NCBI GenBank assembly: GCA_024404675.1
Contig: JAKSPO010000001.1
Span: 248,001-312,000, forward strand
DNA from: Lachnospiraceae bacterium
GTDB taxonomy: Bacteria; Bacillota; Clostridia; Lachnospirales; Lachnospiraceae
Direction: 5' to 3'
Length of the DNA: 64,000 nucleotides
Shown here piece by piece: positions 36,386-43,856 of the stretch (its first letter is position 1; each line of letters opens with the position of its first letter). The translations under genes were made by a program, and so were the position numbers. Below the pieces are notes generated by a model. The model was not told the DNA's origin. It made no database searches and worked only from the letters and a program-made list of their open reading frames with translations.

Positions 36386-36964
36386 ATGTATTCCTACGCC
36401 GAATATGAAGCACTTATGAAGAGTAAGCTTTCTGCACATCGATTCTATCATTCGCAGGGCGTTGCACATTTTGCTTCGGCACTTGCAATGGCGAACGGAC
36501 TTCCGTATGAAAAATGTCTGATTGCGGGAATTCTACATGATTGTGCAAAGCCTTTTCCGGAGAATGAGATTGCAGCGCATCTGAAAAAGCTCAATATTCC
36601 CTTCGATGCGGATCAGGAACAGATTCCCGGCATATTGCATGCAAATTACGGTGAATATCTGGCTCGAACGGAATATGAGATCGAAGACCGGGAGATTCTC
36701 AATGCGATTTTGTATCATTCAACAGGCAGACCGGCGATGAATTTTCTGGAAAAAGCAATCTTTTTAGGAGATTTTCTGGAGGTGGGACGGAATCACATAT
36801 GTAAGCCTTCTCTTCAGGAGCTCAGGAAGCTTGCATTTGTCGATATAGACCGTTGTGTATATCAGGTCTTAAAATGTACCTGTGATTATATAAGCGAACA
36901 GGGCGGCAGAAATGCCGAGATGCAGCTTGCTGCACTTAGGTATTACAGTCAATACGAACAATAA
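36386..36964 (+). CDS. yqeK: HD-domain phosphohydrolase YqeK
   Basis: 192 residues. HD fold with H22, H51-D52 (GILHDCAKPF) and YHSTGRPAM. Members hydrolyse diadenosine tetraphosphate symmetrically. The nadD-yqeK-rsfS order is the standard Firmicutes arrangement. Complete. Confidence 0.93.
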   Translation: MYSYAEYEALMKSKLSAHRFYHSQGVAHFASALAMANGLPYEKCLIAGILHDCAKPFPENEIAAHLKKLNIPFDADQEQIPGILHANYGEYLARTEYEIEDREILNAILYHSTGRPAMNFLEKAIFLGDFLEVGRNHICKPSLQELRKLAFVDIDRCVYQVLKCTCDYISEQGGRNAEMQLAALRYYSQYEQ

Positions 36965-36979
36965 GAGGAGGATGAGAGA

Positions 36980-37342
36980 ATGACTTCTAAAGAGAAAGCA
37001 ATTCTTGCTGCGGAAGCACTAGAAGAGAAGAAGGGTGGCGATGTTCGCATTATTGAAATCGGCGAGATTTCCACGATTGCGGATTATTTTGTCATTGCAG
37101 ACGGTGCCAATGCGCCACAGGTGGAAGCCCTGGTTGATAATGTGAAGGATAAGCTTGGCCGTGCCGGCGTTGATACAAGACGCACCGAAGGAATGCGAAA
37201 TTGTGGGTGGATTCTGATTGATTATGACGATGTTGTTGTTCACGTATTTTCTAAAAGCGACAGACTGTTCTATGACCTTGAGCGTGTCTGGAGAGACGGC
37301 AAGCAGACCTCAATATCCGAACTTAAAGGAACCGAAGCTTAA
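36980..37342 (+). CDS. rsfS: Ribosome silencing factor
   Basis: 120 residues, DUF143/Iojap. Binds L14 on the 50S subunit and blocks subunit joining in poor conditions. Diagnostic ADYFVIADGANAPQVEAL, EGMRNCGWILIDYDDVVVHVF and YDLERVWRDG. Ribosome site GAGGAGG. Last gene of the obg run. Confidence 0.96.
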   Translation: MTSKEKAILAAEALEEKKGGDVRIIEIGEISTIADYFVIADGANAPQVEALVDNVKDKLGRAGVDTRRTEGMRNCGWILIDYDDVVVHVFSKSDRLFYDLERVWRDGKQTSISELKGTEA

Positions 37343-37345
37343 CCA

Positions 37346-37381
37346 TTAACGGAAAGATAACCTTGTTTATCTTTCCGTTAA
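37346..37381. repeat. Perfect 15-bp inverted repeat after rsfS
   Basis: TTAACGGAAAGATAA/TTATCTTTCCGTTAA with a 6-nt loop, 4 bases after the rsfS stop. No T tract follows the stem; the next gene's ribosome site AGGAGGGG begins 6 bases later. Confidence 0.85.
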
Positions 37382-37399
37382 TTATAGGAGGGGGAAATT

Positions 37400-38482
37400 A
37401 TGAAAATAGTATTTAAAAGCTTATTACTTCTTATGTTTGCAATCCTTTTGACCGGGTGTGGGAAGAAAGATTCTGCCGCCCCTTTCAAATGGTTCGATGT
37501 CTATTTAGGTGACACATTAGAGAATGGAAAGATTAAGCTGTCTGAATTTCCGGATGTAGTATTTCAATCTGATTTAAACTATGATTTGGAATATAATGAT
37601 TATCCAGATGTAAGTCTATATGCTAAAGTTTCAGACACAAGGGAACTTTTGTACGGCCACCTGCGGATAAGAAGCATATATTTCTGCGACTTAAATGGGG
37701 ACGGGAAGCGCGAAATCTGTTCGACTGTATCGGGAATTTTTTCAGAAATAGTATATGATTTTTGTATCATTTATGATTATGCAAACAAAAAACACGTAGT
37801 ATTTCGTGATGACAATGACTATTATAGGTTAAGTCTCAAAGACAATTCACTCGTAATAAACCAATATGATTTCAGAACCAGCAAGATTATAAAAAGCGGC
37901 AGTTTCATCTATAAAGATAACGATTATCAGATCGTCTGGAATACAGACGATACACTAATCAGTAAAGATACGATTGACAAGACATTCACAAGTAAGGTTT
38001 CTTTCGCTGATTATTACGAAGGTGGACTGTTGTACAAAAATGCTTTAAACAGAGATATCATACAAAATAGTCACTCGAGTCGCTACATCAGTCATACACC
38101 GATATACAAGTTTGATAATCTCGAAGAGCTGGAAGCCTTCAAAGAAAACTGTCAAGCCAACCTTATCTTAAACGAAGGATATAATGAAATTCCTTCATTT
38201 CAATCAGTAACAGAAAACTATGACGAAGGATTCTTTAAGGATCATTCAATTCTTCTTGCCTATGTTCCCGTAGACAACAGTACAATTCGGTGCGAAGTAA
38301 CCAACCTTTACATTGACGAAACAAACTGCAAAATGTTCGTTTCTCTATTAAACACCAGGGATGCAAGCGACCAATGTGTTTCAGGTTGGTTGGCTGTTGC
38401 AGAAATCAGTAAAGCCTCTACTCAAAACTGTACTTCGTTTGATGCAATCATAATAAAGTATCCAGATTTGGCGAACAAATAG
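37400..38482 (+). CDS. Lipoprotein, first of a tandem pair
   Basis: 360 residues. Lipobox LTGC at residues 18-21 of a clear type II signal peptide. The mature part has an EF-hand-like calcium loop (DLNGDGKREI) in a FG-GAP-like segment (IYFCDLNGDGKREICSTV), then about 250 residues without recognised motifs. The next gene is a paralogue over its whole length. No promoter of its own was seen beyond the hairpin. Codon use is more AT-rich than neighbours, hinting at recent acquisition or relaxed selection. Function unknown; surface, probably Ca-binding. Confidence 0.85.
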   Translation: MKIVFKSLLLLMFAILLTGCGKKDSAAPFKWFDVYLGDTLENGKIKLSEFPDVVFQSDLNYDLEYNDYPDVSLYAKVSDTRELLYGHLRIRSIYFCDLNGDGKREICSTVSGIFSEIVYDFCIIYDYANKKHVVFRDDNDYYRLSLKDNSLVINQYDFRTSKIIKSGSFIYKDNDYQIVWNTDDTLISKDTIDKTFTSKVSFADYYEGGLLYKNALNRDIIQNSHSSRYISHTPIYKFDNLEELEAFKENCQANLILNEGYNEIPSFQSVTENYDEGFFKDHSILLAYVPVDNSTIRCEVTNLYIDETNCKMFVSLLNTRDASDQCVSGWLAVAEISKASTQNCTSFDAIIIKYPDLANK

Positions 38483-38490
38483 GAGGAATT

Positions 38491-39594
38491 ATGAAAAAAA
38501 CATTATGTGGCTTATTATTCCTGATGATTGCAACCCTTTTAATCGGTTGTGGAAAGGATAACTCCAACCAGAAAAAGACATTTGCCTCCTTTAAATGGTT
38601 CGATGCCTATCTGGGTGACACCTTGGAAAACAGAGAAATTTCACTGTCTGAATTCCCCGGTACAGTATTTCATACATATTTTTATAAAACAAGATTTGAA
38701 GCTGATTTAATTAACGCGACTCAAGAAGTATATACCGAAAAAAACGACGAAAAACTCTTATTGTTTGAAGGCTGGCCGGTAAAAAGTATATATTTCTGCG
38801 ATCTGAACGGAGACGGAAAGCCTGAAATCTGTTCGACTGTATCGCACTATGATTCGGAAATAATATATGATTATTGTATCATTTATGACTATGCAAACAA
38901 TGAAAAAGTAATATTTCGTGATAACAATGCCTATTACAGGCTTAGTCTGAAAGACAATTCCCTTATAATAAACCAGTATAGCTTAAGAACAGGTATGCTG
39001 ATGAAAAGCGGTGGTTTTATCTGTACAGATGGCAATTATCACATTGACTGGAGTGCTGATGAATCTCTATTCGATGCAGACACGATTGATAAAAACTTTG
39101 TGAACAGACTTTCTTTCACCAATTATACCGAAGACGAACAGCTTTATAAAAATTCATTAAATTACGAAATTATACAGAATAACAACCAAAATTTAACAAC
39201 GAGCCGTACCCCCATATACAGATTTGATAATACAGAGGAACTTGAGTCCTTTATGGATACCTTTCAATCTATTCTTAACTTTAACGAAAGATATAAAGAT
39301 ATTCCATCGTTTCGATCAATTGCAGAAAACTATGACAAAGCATTCTTTGAAAAAAAGTCAGTTCTTGTTGCCTATATACCTATAAGCAGCAATTCAATTC
39401 AGTACACCGTCGAAAGTGTTTATATTAATGGACCAACCTTCTACATGTTCATAAAGCAGTTGAATCAACCCGATGAAAAAGATGATGTTATGTCTGGCCG
39501 TTTTGCATTTGTAGAAATTAACAAAGAAGCAATTCGCGACTGTTCATTGTTTGATGCAAGAATTCTGAAAAAATATCAGATTTACTACCAATAA
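38491..39594 (+). CDS. Lipoprotein, second of a tandem pair
   Basis: 367 residues, lipobox LIGC. Same layout as the preceding gene, including SFKWFDAYLGDTLEN, DLNGDGKPEICSTV, YRLSLKDNSLIINQY and DNTEELESF. Conservation along the whole length points to gene duplication. The region after the signal peptide (about 60-90) and the extreme C-terminus differ most. Spacing to the first copy is 8 bp, with GGAGG. Function unknown. Confidence 0.85.
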   Translation: MKKTLCGLLFLMIATLLIGCGKDNSNQKKTFASFKWFDAYLGDTLENREISLSEFPGTVFHTYFYKTRFEADLINATQEVYTEKNDEKLLLFEGWPVKSIYFCDLNGDGKPEICSTVSHYDSEIIYDYCIIYDYANNEKVIFRDNNAYYRLSLKDNSLIINQYSLRTGMLMKSGGFICTDGNYHIDWSADESLFDADTIDKNFVNRLSFTNYTEDEQLYKNSLNYEIIQNNNQNLTTSRTPIYRFDNTEELESFMDTFQSILNFNERYKDIPSFRSIAENYDKAFFEKKSVLVAYIPISSNSIQYTVESVYINGPTFYMFIKQLNQPDEKDDVMSGRFAFVEINKEAIRDCSLFDARILKKYQIYYQ

Positions 39595-39652
39595 ATTGAA
39601 AATACAGTTTATCAGATAATACCTCATCTCAACAAATCATATTCAAGTAATC

Positions 39653-39685
39653 AAAAGGGAGAGTTCTTACAGAGCTCTCCCTTTT
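39653..39685. terminator. Bidirectional terminator between lipoprotein gene and lexA
   Basis: AAAAGGGAGAG/CTCTCCCTTTT continuing inward to a 3-nt loop, about 16 bp of stem. Followed by a short T run on both strands. Confidence 0.88.
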
Positions 39686-39716
39686 ATATACCATACTATA
39701 CAAAACAATAAACAGA

Positions 39717-40328
39717 CTAAAATAACCGAAACAGACCGATAACCTTTCCAAGAATCTCGCAATGATCAACAATAATCGGATCCATGTAATCATTCTCAGG
39801 CTGAAGACGATAGTGACCTTTCTCTTTATAGAAAGTTTTAACAGTAGCAGAATCATCGATCAAAGCAACGACAATCTCACCGTTACGAGCAGTAGACTGC
39901 TTCTGCACGATAATCTGATCGCCGTCATAAATACCTACATTGATCATGCTTTCGCCCTTTACACGAAGCATAAAGGTCTCTTCATTAGGCATATATTCGG
40001 AAGGGATCGGAAAATAATTCTCAATAGATTCCACTGCAAGAATAGGCTGACCTGCAGTGATTGTACCAATCATTGGCACATTAACAACCTCACGCTTAAC
40101 AAGATTAAATTCATCATCAATAATCTCAATGGCACGAGGCTTGGCCGGGTCTCTACGGATATAGCCGTTCTGTTCCAAGGATTCCAGGTGCGCATGAACA
40201 GAAGAGGTGGAGCGCAGATTCACAGCTTCACAAATATCACGAAGCGCAGGCGGATAGCCTTTTTCAAGAATCTGTTCTTTAATATATTCTAAAATCTCCT
40301 GTTGTTTCTTTGTAATCTTACCGGGCAT
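39717..40328 (-). CDS. lexA: LexA repressor
   Basis: 203 residues. N-terminal winged helix-turn-helix (1-65; GYPPALRDICEAVNLRSTSSVHAHL), autocleavage site A92-G93, catalytic S127 (GESM) and K164 (SATVKTF). Start is ATG 40328, with GGAGG about 7 bases upstream; the frame is open further 5' but that part lies around the promoter. Represses itself and the divergent yneA-like gene through CGAAC/GTTCG boxes; RecA-stimulated self-cleavage relieves repression. Confidence 0.97.
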   Translation of the reverse strand: MPGKITKKQQEILEYIKEQILEKGYPPALRDICEAVNLRSTSSVHAHLESLEQNGYIRRDPAKPRAIEIIDDEFNLVKREVVNVPMIGTITAGQPILAVESIENYFPIPSEYMPNEETFMLRVKGESMINVGIYDGDQIIVQKQSTARNGEIVVALIDDSATVKTFYKEKGHYRLQPENDYMDPIIVDHCEILGKVIGLFRLF

Positions 40329-40357
40329 AAAGCACCTCCATAGAATGATCTGAATAG

Positions 40358-40386
40358 AGTATAACACATATCAATCGAAAAATCAA
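40358..40386 (-). promoter_or_regulatory. Promoter of lexA
   Basis: TTGATT, 17 bp, TATACT on the minus strand. A LexA box overlaps the -35. Confidence 0.75.
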
Positions 40387-40398
40387 AACATTTGTTCG
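40385..40398 (-). promoter_or_regulatory. LexA box over the lexA -35 (autoregulation)
   Basis: Minus strand CGAACAAATGTTTT, one mismatch from the Firmicutes SOS consensus CGAACRNRYGTTYG. Confidence 0.7.
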
Positions 40399-40416
40399 AA
40401 AAAATGCACAAATAAT

Positions 40417-40430
40417 CGAACATATTTTTG
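40417..40430 (+). promoter_or_regulatory. Degenerate LexA box in the lexA/yneA intergenic region
   Basis: CGAACATATTTTTG, one mismatch from the same consensus, between the two divergent promoters. Confidence 0.55.
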
Positions 40431-40454
40431 GTTATTTTTTAGGCAATCCATCAG

Positions 40455-40483
40455 TTGACAACCGAACAGCCGTTCGATATAAT
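40455..40483 (+). promoter_or_regulatory. Promoter of the yneA-like gene
   Basis: Consensus TTGACA, 17 bp, TATAAT. A LexA box fills the spacer. Confidence 0.85.
40463..40476 (+). promoter_or_regulatory. LexA box in the yneA-like promoter spacer
   Basis: CGAACAGCCGTTCG, both half-sites perfect. Confidence 0.9.
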
Positions 40484-40493
40484 GAAGCCATAC

Positions 40494-40507
40494 CGAACAG
40501 TCGTTCG
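40494..40507 (+). promoter_or_regulatory. LexA box just after the yneA-like transcription start
   Basis: CGAACAGTCGTTCG, both half-sites perfect, 31 bp (three helical turns) from the preceding box. Confidence 0.9.
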
Positions 40508-40554
40508 AGAATTTAATCAAAATCATTCATTATTCTTTAAAGAGAGGTTAATAT

Positions 40555-40884
40555 ATGAAAAAGAATTCTTTAAGAACTTATAACGGATTGAAGAACAAGC
40601 TTATTCTTGTTGCTGTATTTGCTTTGGTTGCATTACTGATGATCGGTACCAAGGTTTATCGTAACAAGGCATATGGTAACAGCTATGATGACAAGTATGT
40701 AGTCAGTATTCAGATTGAAGAGGGAGATACCCTTTGGGGAATTGCATCCAGATATTATATTCCGGAATGCGGTTCCATGAAGCAGTATGTAAAAGAGATC
40801 TGTAAAACCAATTCCCTGAAGTCCGATTCCATCCATGCAGGTAACTATCTTTTGATTCCCTGCTATACATCCGCTTGTAAATAA
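40555..40884 (+). CDS. yneA: YneA-like SOS cell-division inhibitor (membrane LysM protein)
   Basis: 109 residues: one transmembrane helix (about 15-35), then a LysM domain (about 50-103; VSIQIEEGDTLWGIASRYY, NSLKSDSIHAGNYLLIP). YneA of Bacillus, also divergent from lexA, delays division during the SOS response. Topology, size, LysM domain and two perfect LexA boxes support the same role; sequence identity was not measured. Ribosome site AGAGGT. Ends 1 bp from the convergent ttcA stop. Confidence 0.85.
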   Translation: MKKNSLRTYNGLKNKLILVAVFALVALLMIGTKVYRNKAYGNSYDDKYVVSIQIEEGDTLWGIASRYYIPECGSMKQYVKEICKTNSLKSDSIHAGNYLLIPCYTSACK

Positions 40885-40885
40885 A

Positions 40886-41605
40886 CTAATTTCGTCTGTG
40901 CCATTCCTTGAGTGTTCCGTCCGAGACCGCATTGAATAAACGTTCCCGCACGCCCGGCGTTTTGTTGTTTATTTCCTTGATCAATTCAGTAGCATATTCC
41001 CTTGTTGTATTTCCGTCTGCGCTGCAAGGATTTTTGAATACCGGAAGAGCATATTTATTCTTAAAGCCTACAATATCAGCTTCGTTCACATATATTAACG
41101 GTCTGATTAAGGAAAGACCGGTTCTGTCCCAGACCGTAACCGGTGCAAAGGTATGAAACCTTCCTTCGTAAATCAACGACATCATCATTGTTTCAACGAC
41201 ATCATCTTTATGATGTGCATATGCAATTTTATTACAGTTTAATCTGATGGCTTCCTCGTTCAAGGCACCTTTTCTAAGCTTAGCACAAAGAGAGCATGGG
41301 TGCTTTTCCTTTCTTTCCTCGAAGATAATCTGCTTTATATTCGTATTCACAACATAAAAAGGAACCTGCAGACTTTCACACAAATCACGAATCCTCGTAT
41401 AGTAGGTATGAAATCCCAGATCAACCGATATCGCAGTCAGTTCAAAGTTCACCGGATAGAACCTTTTTAATTCTGAAAGTGCATACAGCAAGGTGAGACT
41501 GTCCTTACCGCCGGATATGCCAATTGCAATTCTGTCTCCCTCGGAAATCATCTGATAATCATCGATTGCTTTTCTTGTTAAACTTAATAGCTTCTGTAAT
41601 TTCAT
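40886..41605 (-). CDS. ttcA: TtcA-family tRNA thiolation ATPase
   Basis: 239 residues, PP-loop enzyme. SGGKDS at 31-36, a CSLC pair (HPCSLCAKLRKGAL), a third cysteine in NPCSADG and the AHHKDDVVET motif are typical of TtcA, which makes 2-thiocytidine at tRNA position 32 with an Fe-S cluster. The frame is open upstream to 41686, but the promoter -10 lies inside that part, so ATG 41605 is the first usable start. It has only AGG directly before it; a strong AGGAGG further upstream faces no start codon. Confidence 0.85.
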   Translation of the reverse strand: MKLQKLLSLTRKAIDDYQMISEGDRIAIGISGGKDSLTLLYALSELKRFYPVNFELTAISVDLGFHTYYTRIRDLCESLQVPFYVVNTNIKQIIFEERKEKHPCSLCAKLRKGALNEEAIRLNCNKIAYAHHKDDVVETMMMSLIYEGRFHTFAPVTVWDRTGLSLIRPLIYVNEADIVGFKNKYALPVFKNPCSADGNTTREYATELIKEINNKTPGVRERLFNAVSDGTLKEWHRRN

Positions 41606-41671
41606 CCTGGTTTCTGAATCATAAGAGTGTGTCTTTGATTCTGTATCCTCCTGTGTATAATTACTCTTTAC

Positions 41672-41699
41672 AGTATAGCAGAACACATTTTATATGCAA
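41672..41699 (-). promoter_or_regulatory. Promoter of ttcA
   Basis: TTGCAT, 16 bp, TATACT on the minus strand. Confidence 0.6.
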
Positions 41700-41820
41700 T
41701 ATGTAATGATATTTTGCATCAATAATTTGCTTCCCTTTATATACATTATATTGCGATTTTTATGGAAATATAATACTAATTATGTTATTATAATTACATA
41801 AATATACGGAGGAATGTAAA

Positions 41821-42747
41821 GTGGAACAGCAGCTTCAGAGAATTGCATACGAGATTAAAAAGAATATCAAAGGTAAGGATTCTGTCATCTACAACGTACT
41901 TTGTACCATGCTTGCCGGCGGTCACATTTTGTTAGAGGATGTTCCCGGTGTCGGTAAGACAACACTTGCATTAGCATTTTCCGAAGCCATGGCACTTTCT
42001 TATAAACGTGTCCAGTTCACGCCCGATGTTATGCCCAGTGACATCACCGGTTTCTCTATGTATAACAACCAGACGAAGCAGTTTGAGTATCATCAGGGAG
42101 CAGCAATCTGTAATCTTTTACTTGCCGATGAAATCAACCGTACTTCTCCTAAGACACAATCCGCTTTGCTTGAGTTGATGGAAGAGGGCAAGGTTACTGT
42201 TGATGGGATTACGCATACTTTACCGAAGCCGTTCTTCGTGATTGCCACTGAGAATCCGTTTGGTTCTGCCGGTACGCAGCGTCTTCCTGAGTCCCAGATG
42301 GACCGTTTTATGGTTCGCCTTTCCATGGGATACCCGAATCATGAAGCTTCCGTTGATATTTTGAAATCCGATTCTGTTTTTGAGAAGATTTCTGCAATCG
42401 TCAATAACGAAGGCTTTCTATATATGCAGCAGAAGGCGCAGGAGATTTACGTTGATGAATCTGTCTATGAGTTTATAGTAAATGTTGCTGAAAGCACACG
42501 TAACTCCGAGTATATTCAGCTCGGTATCAGTCCGCGTGGTATGAAAGCGCTTTTAAGAATGTCCAAGGCATACGCATATATGCTTTCCGAAAGCTATGTT
42601 TCCATAGAAGATGTGATTGCCAATATTCCTGCGGTTTTATCACATCGTATTGTTTTAAATTCTAAAGCCAAAGCTAAGGATATTGACGTCAATACCGTAT
42701 TACAGAAGATCATCAACGACGTCCAGGCACCTAAGATTACACACTAA
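41821..42747 (+). CDS. MoxR-family AAA+ ATPase
   Basis: 308 residues. Walker A in LEDVPGVGKTTLA (about 36-48), Walker B LLLADEINR, sensor FVIATENPFGSAGTQRLPESQMDRFM, and a C-terminal AAA lid. MoxR ATPases act as chaperones for metal or complex insertion and are typically followed by a DUF58 and a transglutaminase-like protein, as here. GTG start with GGAGG upstream. Confidence 0.94.
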   Translation: MEQQLQRIAYEIKKNIKGKDSVIYNVLCTMLAGGHILLEDVPGVGKTTLALAFSEAMALSYKRVQFTPDVMPSDITGFSMYNNQTKQFEYHQGAAICNLLLADEINRTSPKTQSALLELMEEGKVTVDGITHTLPKPFFVIATENPFGSAGTQRLPESQMDRFMVRLSMGYPNHEASVDILKSDSVFEKISAIVNNEGFLYMQQKAQEIYVDESVYEFIVNVAESTRNSEYIQLGISPRGMKALLRMSKAYAYMLSESYVSIEDVIANIPAVLSHRIVLNSKAKAKDIDVNTVLQKIINDVQAPKITH

Positions 42748-42765
42748 AAGAGACGGAGCTGTTTC

Positions 42766-43839
42766 ATGAAGAGGCATATCGGAGTAATCCTTCAATATAT
42801 CATCCTAATGGTCCTGTTGACCCTACTGCATGTTTATAATAATCATGCAGTTACTTTGATGCTTCTTATTTTCGCAGTTCTGATACCTGCTATTTCTATC
42901 ATTTTCTTTTTATTTGAAAGACGTAAGCTTTCGATTACCGTATCCTTTCAACAATATATGTGTTACAGAAACCAGGAGAATCATCTGACCTTTCATATTA
43001 AGAATCCCGGTTTCTATCCGCATACCCGATTGAAGCTTTATTTCAGATTGAAGAACGGAATCACAGATAATAATTATGTACATGAACTAGAGCTTTTTGT
43101 CCCTGCGCATAAGACAATCGATTATCAGATGCCTCTTGTATTCATGTTTTGCGGCGTCTATCAAGCTGAACTGTTTCAATACAGTACGGAGGAGCTGTTT
43201 CATTTTTCCGGGCATAAACAGGATATTAAGGTTAGTGTTGAGGCAGTTGTTCTTCCCGGCAATGTTGCACTTCCCGATTCTTTGTCCGATTTGACCGGTT
43301 CTTCCATGAATGAAGAGATTTCCGAACTGAATCAGAAAGGTGAGGATTTTTCTGAGATCTTTGATATTCGTGAATATGAGATGGGAGATAAGCTGCAGGC
43401 TGTCCACTGGAAGCTTAGTGCCAAAAGCGAAGAGCTTCTTGTGAAAGATTTTGCTTCGTTAACCGGCGAGATGTTTCAGTTAATTCTGGAGCTTAGCTAT
43501 AAGGATATGCGACATATGGATTCTTTTTTCGATCTGCTTTGGTCAGCAGCGAGCTTCTATGTGAATCATAATATGACATTTTCCATATGCTGGATGAGCT
43601 CTGATGGAGAGTTTCATCGTGTTTCCATCAATGATACGGATGATATTGTTAAGGTTATTCTTCAACTTTACTACGAACAGCTTCCGATTCATGCCTATAC
43701 ATTTAAAGAGGTTATGCAAGCCGGAAGTATCGGTTCATCACATTTTTTGATTACCACGAATATTTATAATAGCAGCGATAATCTTACCCTTGCTTTCTCC
43801 TACAAGAATCTAGCAAGAATGTATAAAAATACGCGATAG
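42766..43839 (+). CDS. DUF58 (VWA-like) protein of a MoxR operon
   Basis: 357 residues. Two N-terminal transmembrane helices (about 7-25 and 29-48), then a beta-rich region and the DUF58 signature IFDIREYEMGDKLQAVHWKLSAKSEELLVKDF (about 201-232). Usually membrane-associated partner of the MoxR ATPase. Its specific client is unknown. 18 bp to the MoxR gene. Confidence 0.9.
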   Translation: MKRHIGVILQYIILMVLLTLLHVYNNHAVTLMLLIFAVLIPAISIIFFLFERRKLSITVSFQQYMCYRNQENHLTFHIKNPGFYPHTRLKLYFRLKNGITDNNYVHELELFVPAHKTIDYQMPLVFMFCGVYQAELFQYSTEELFHFSGHKQDIKVSVEAVVLPGNVALPDSLSDLTGSSMNEEISELNQKGEDFSEIFDIREYEMGDKLQAVHWKLSAKSEELLVKDFASLTGEMFQLILELSYKDMRHMDSFFDLLWSAASFYVNHNMTFSICWMSSDGEFHRVSINDTDDIVKVILQLYYEQLPIHAYTFKEVMQAGSIGSSHFLITTNIYNSSDNLTLAFSYKNLARMYKNTR

Positions 43840-43856
43840 GAACGATAGAAACGGTA

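Noticed and set aside
41606-41686. N-terminal extension of ttcA
   Set aside because: It would begin between the -35 and -10 of the predicted promoter.
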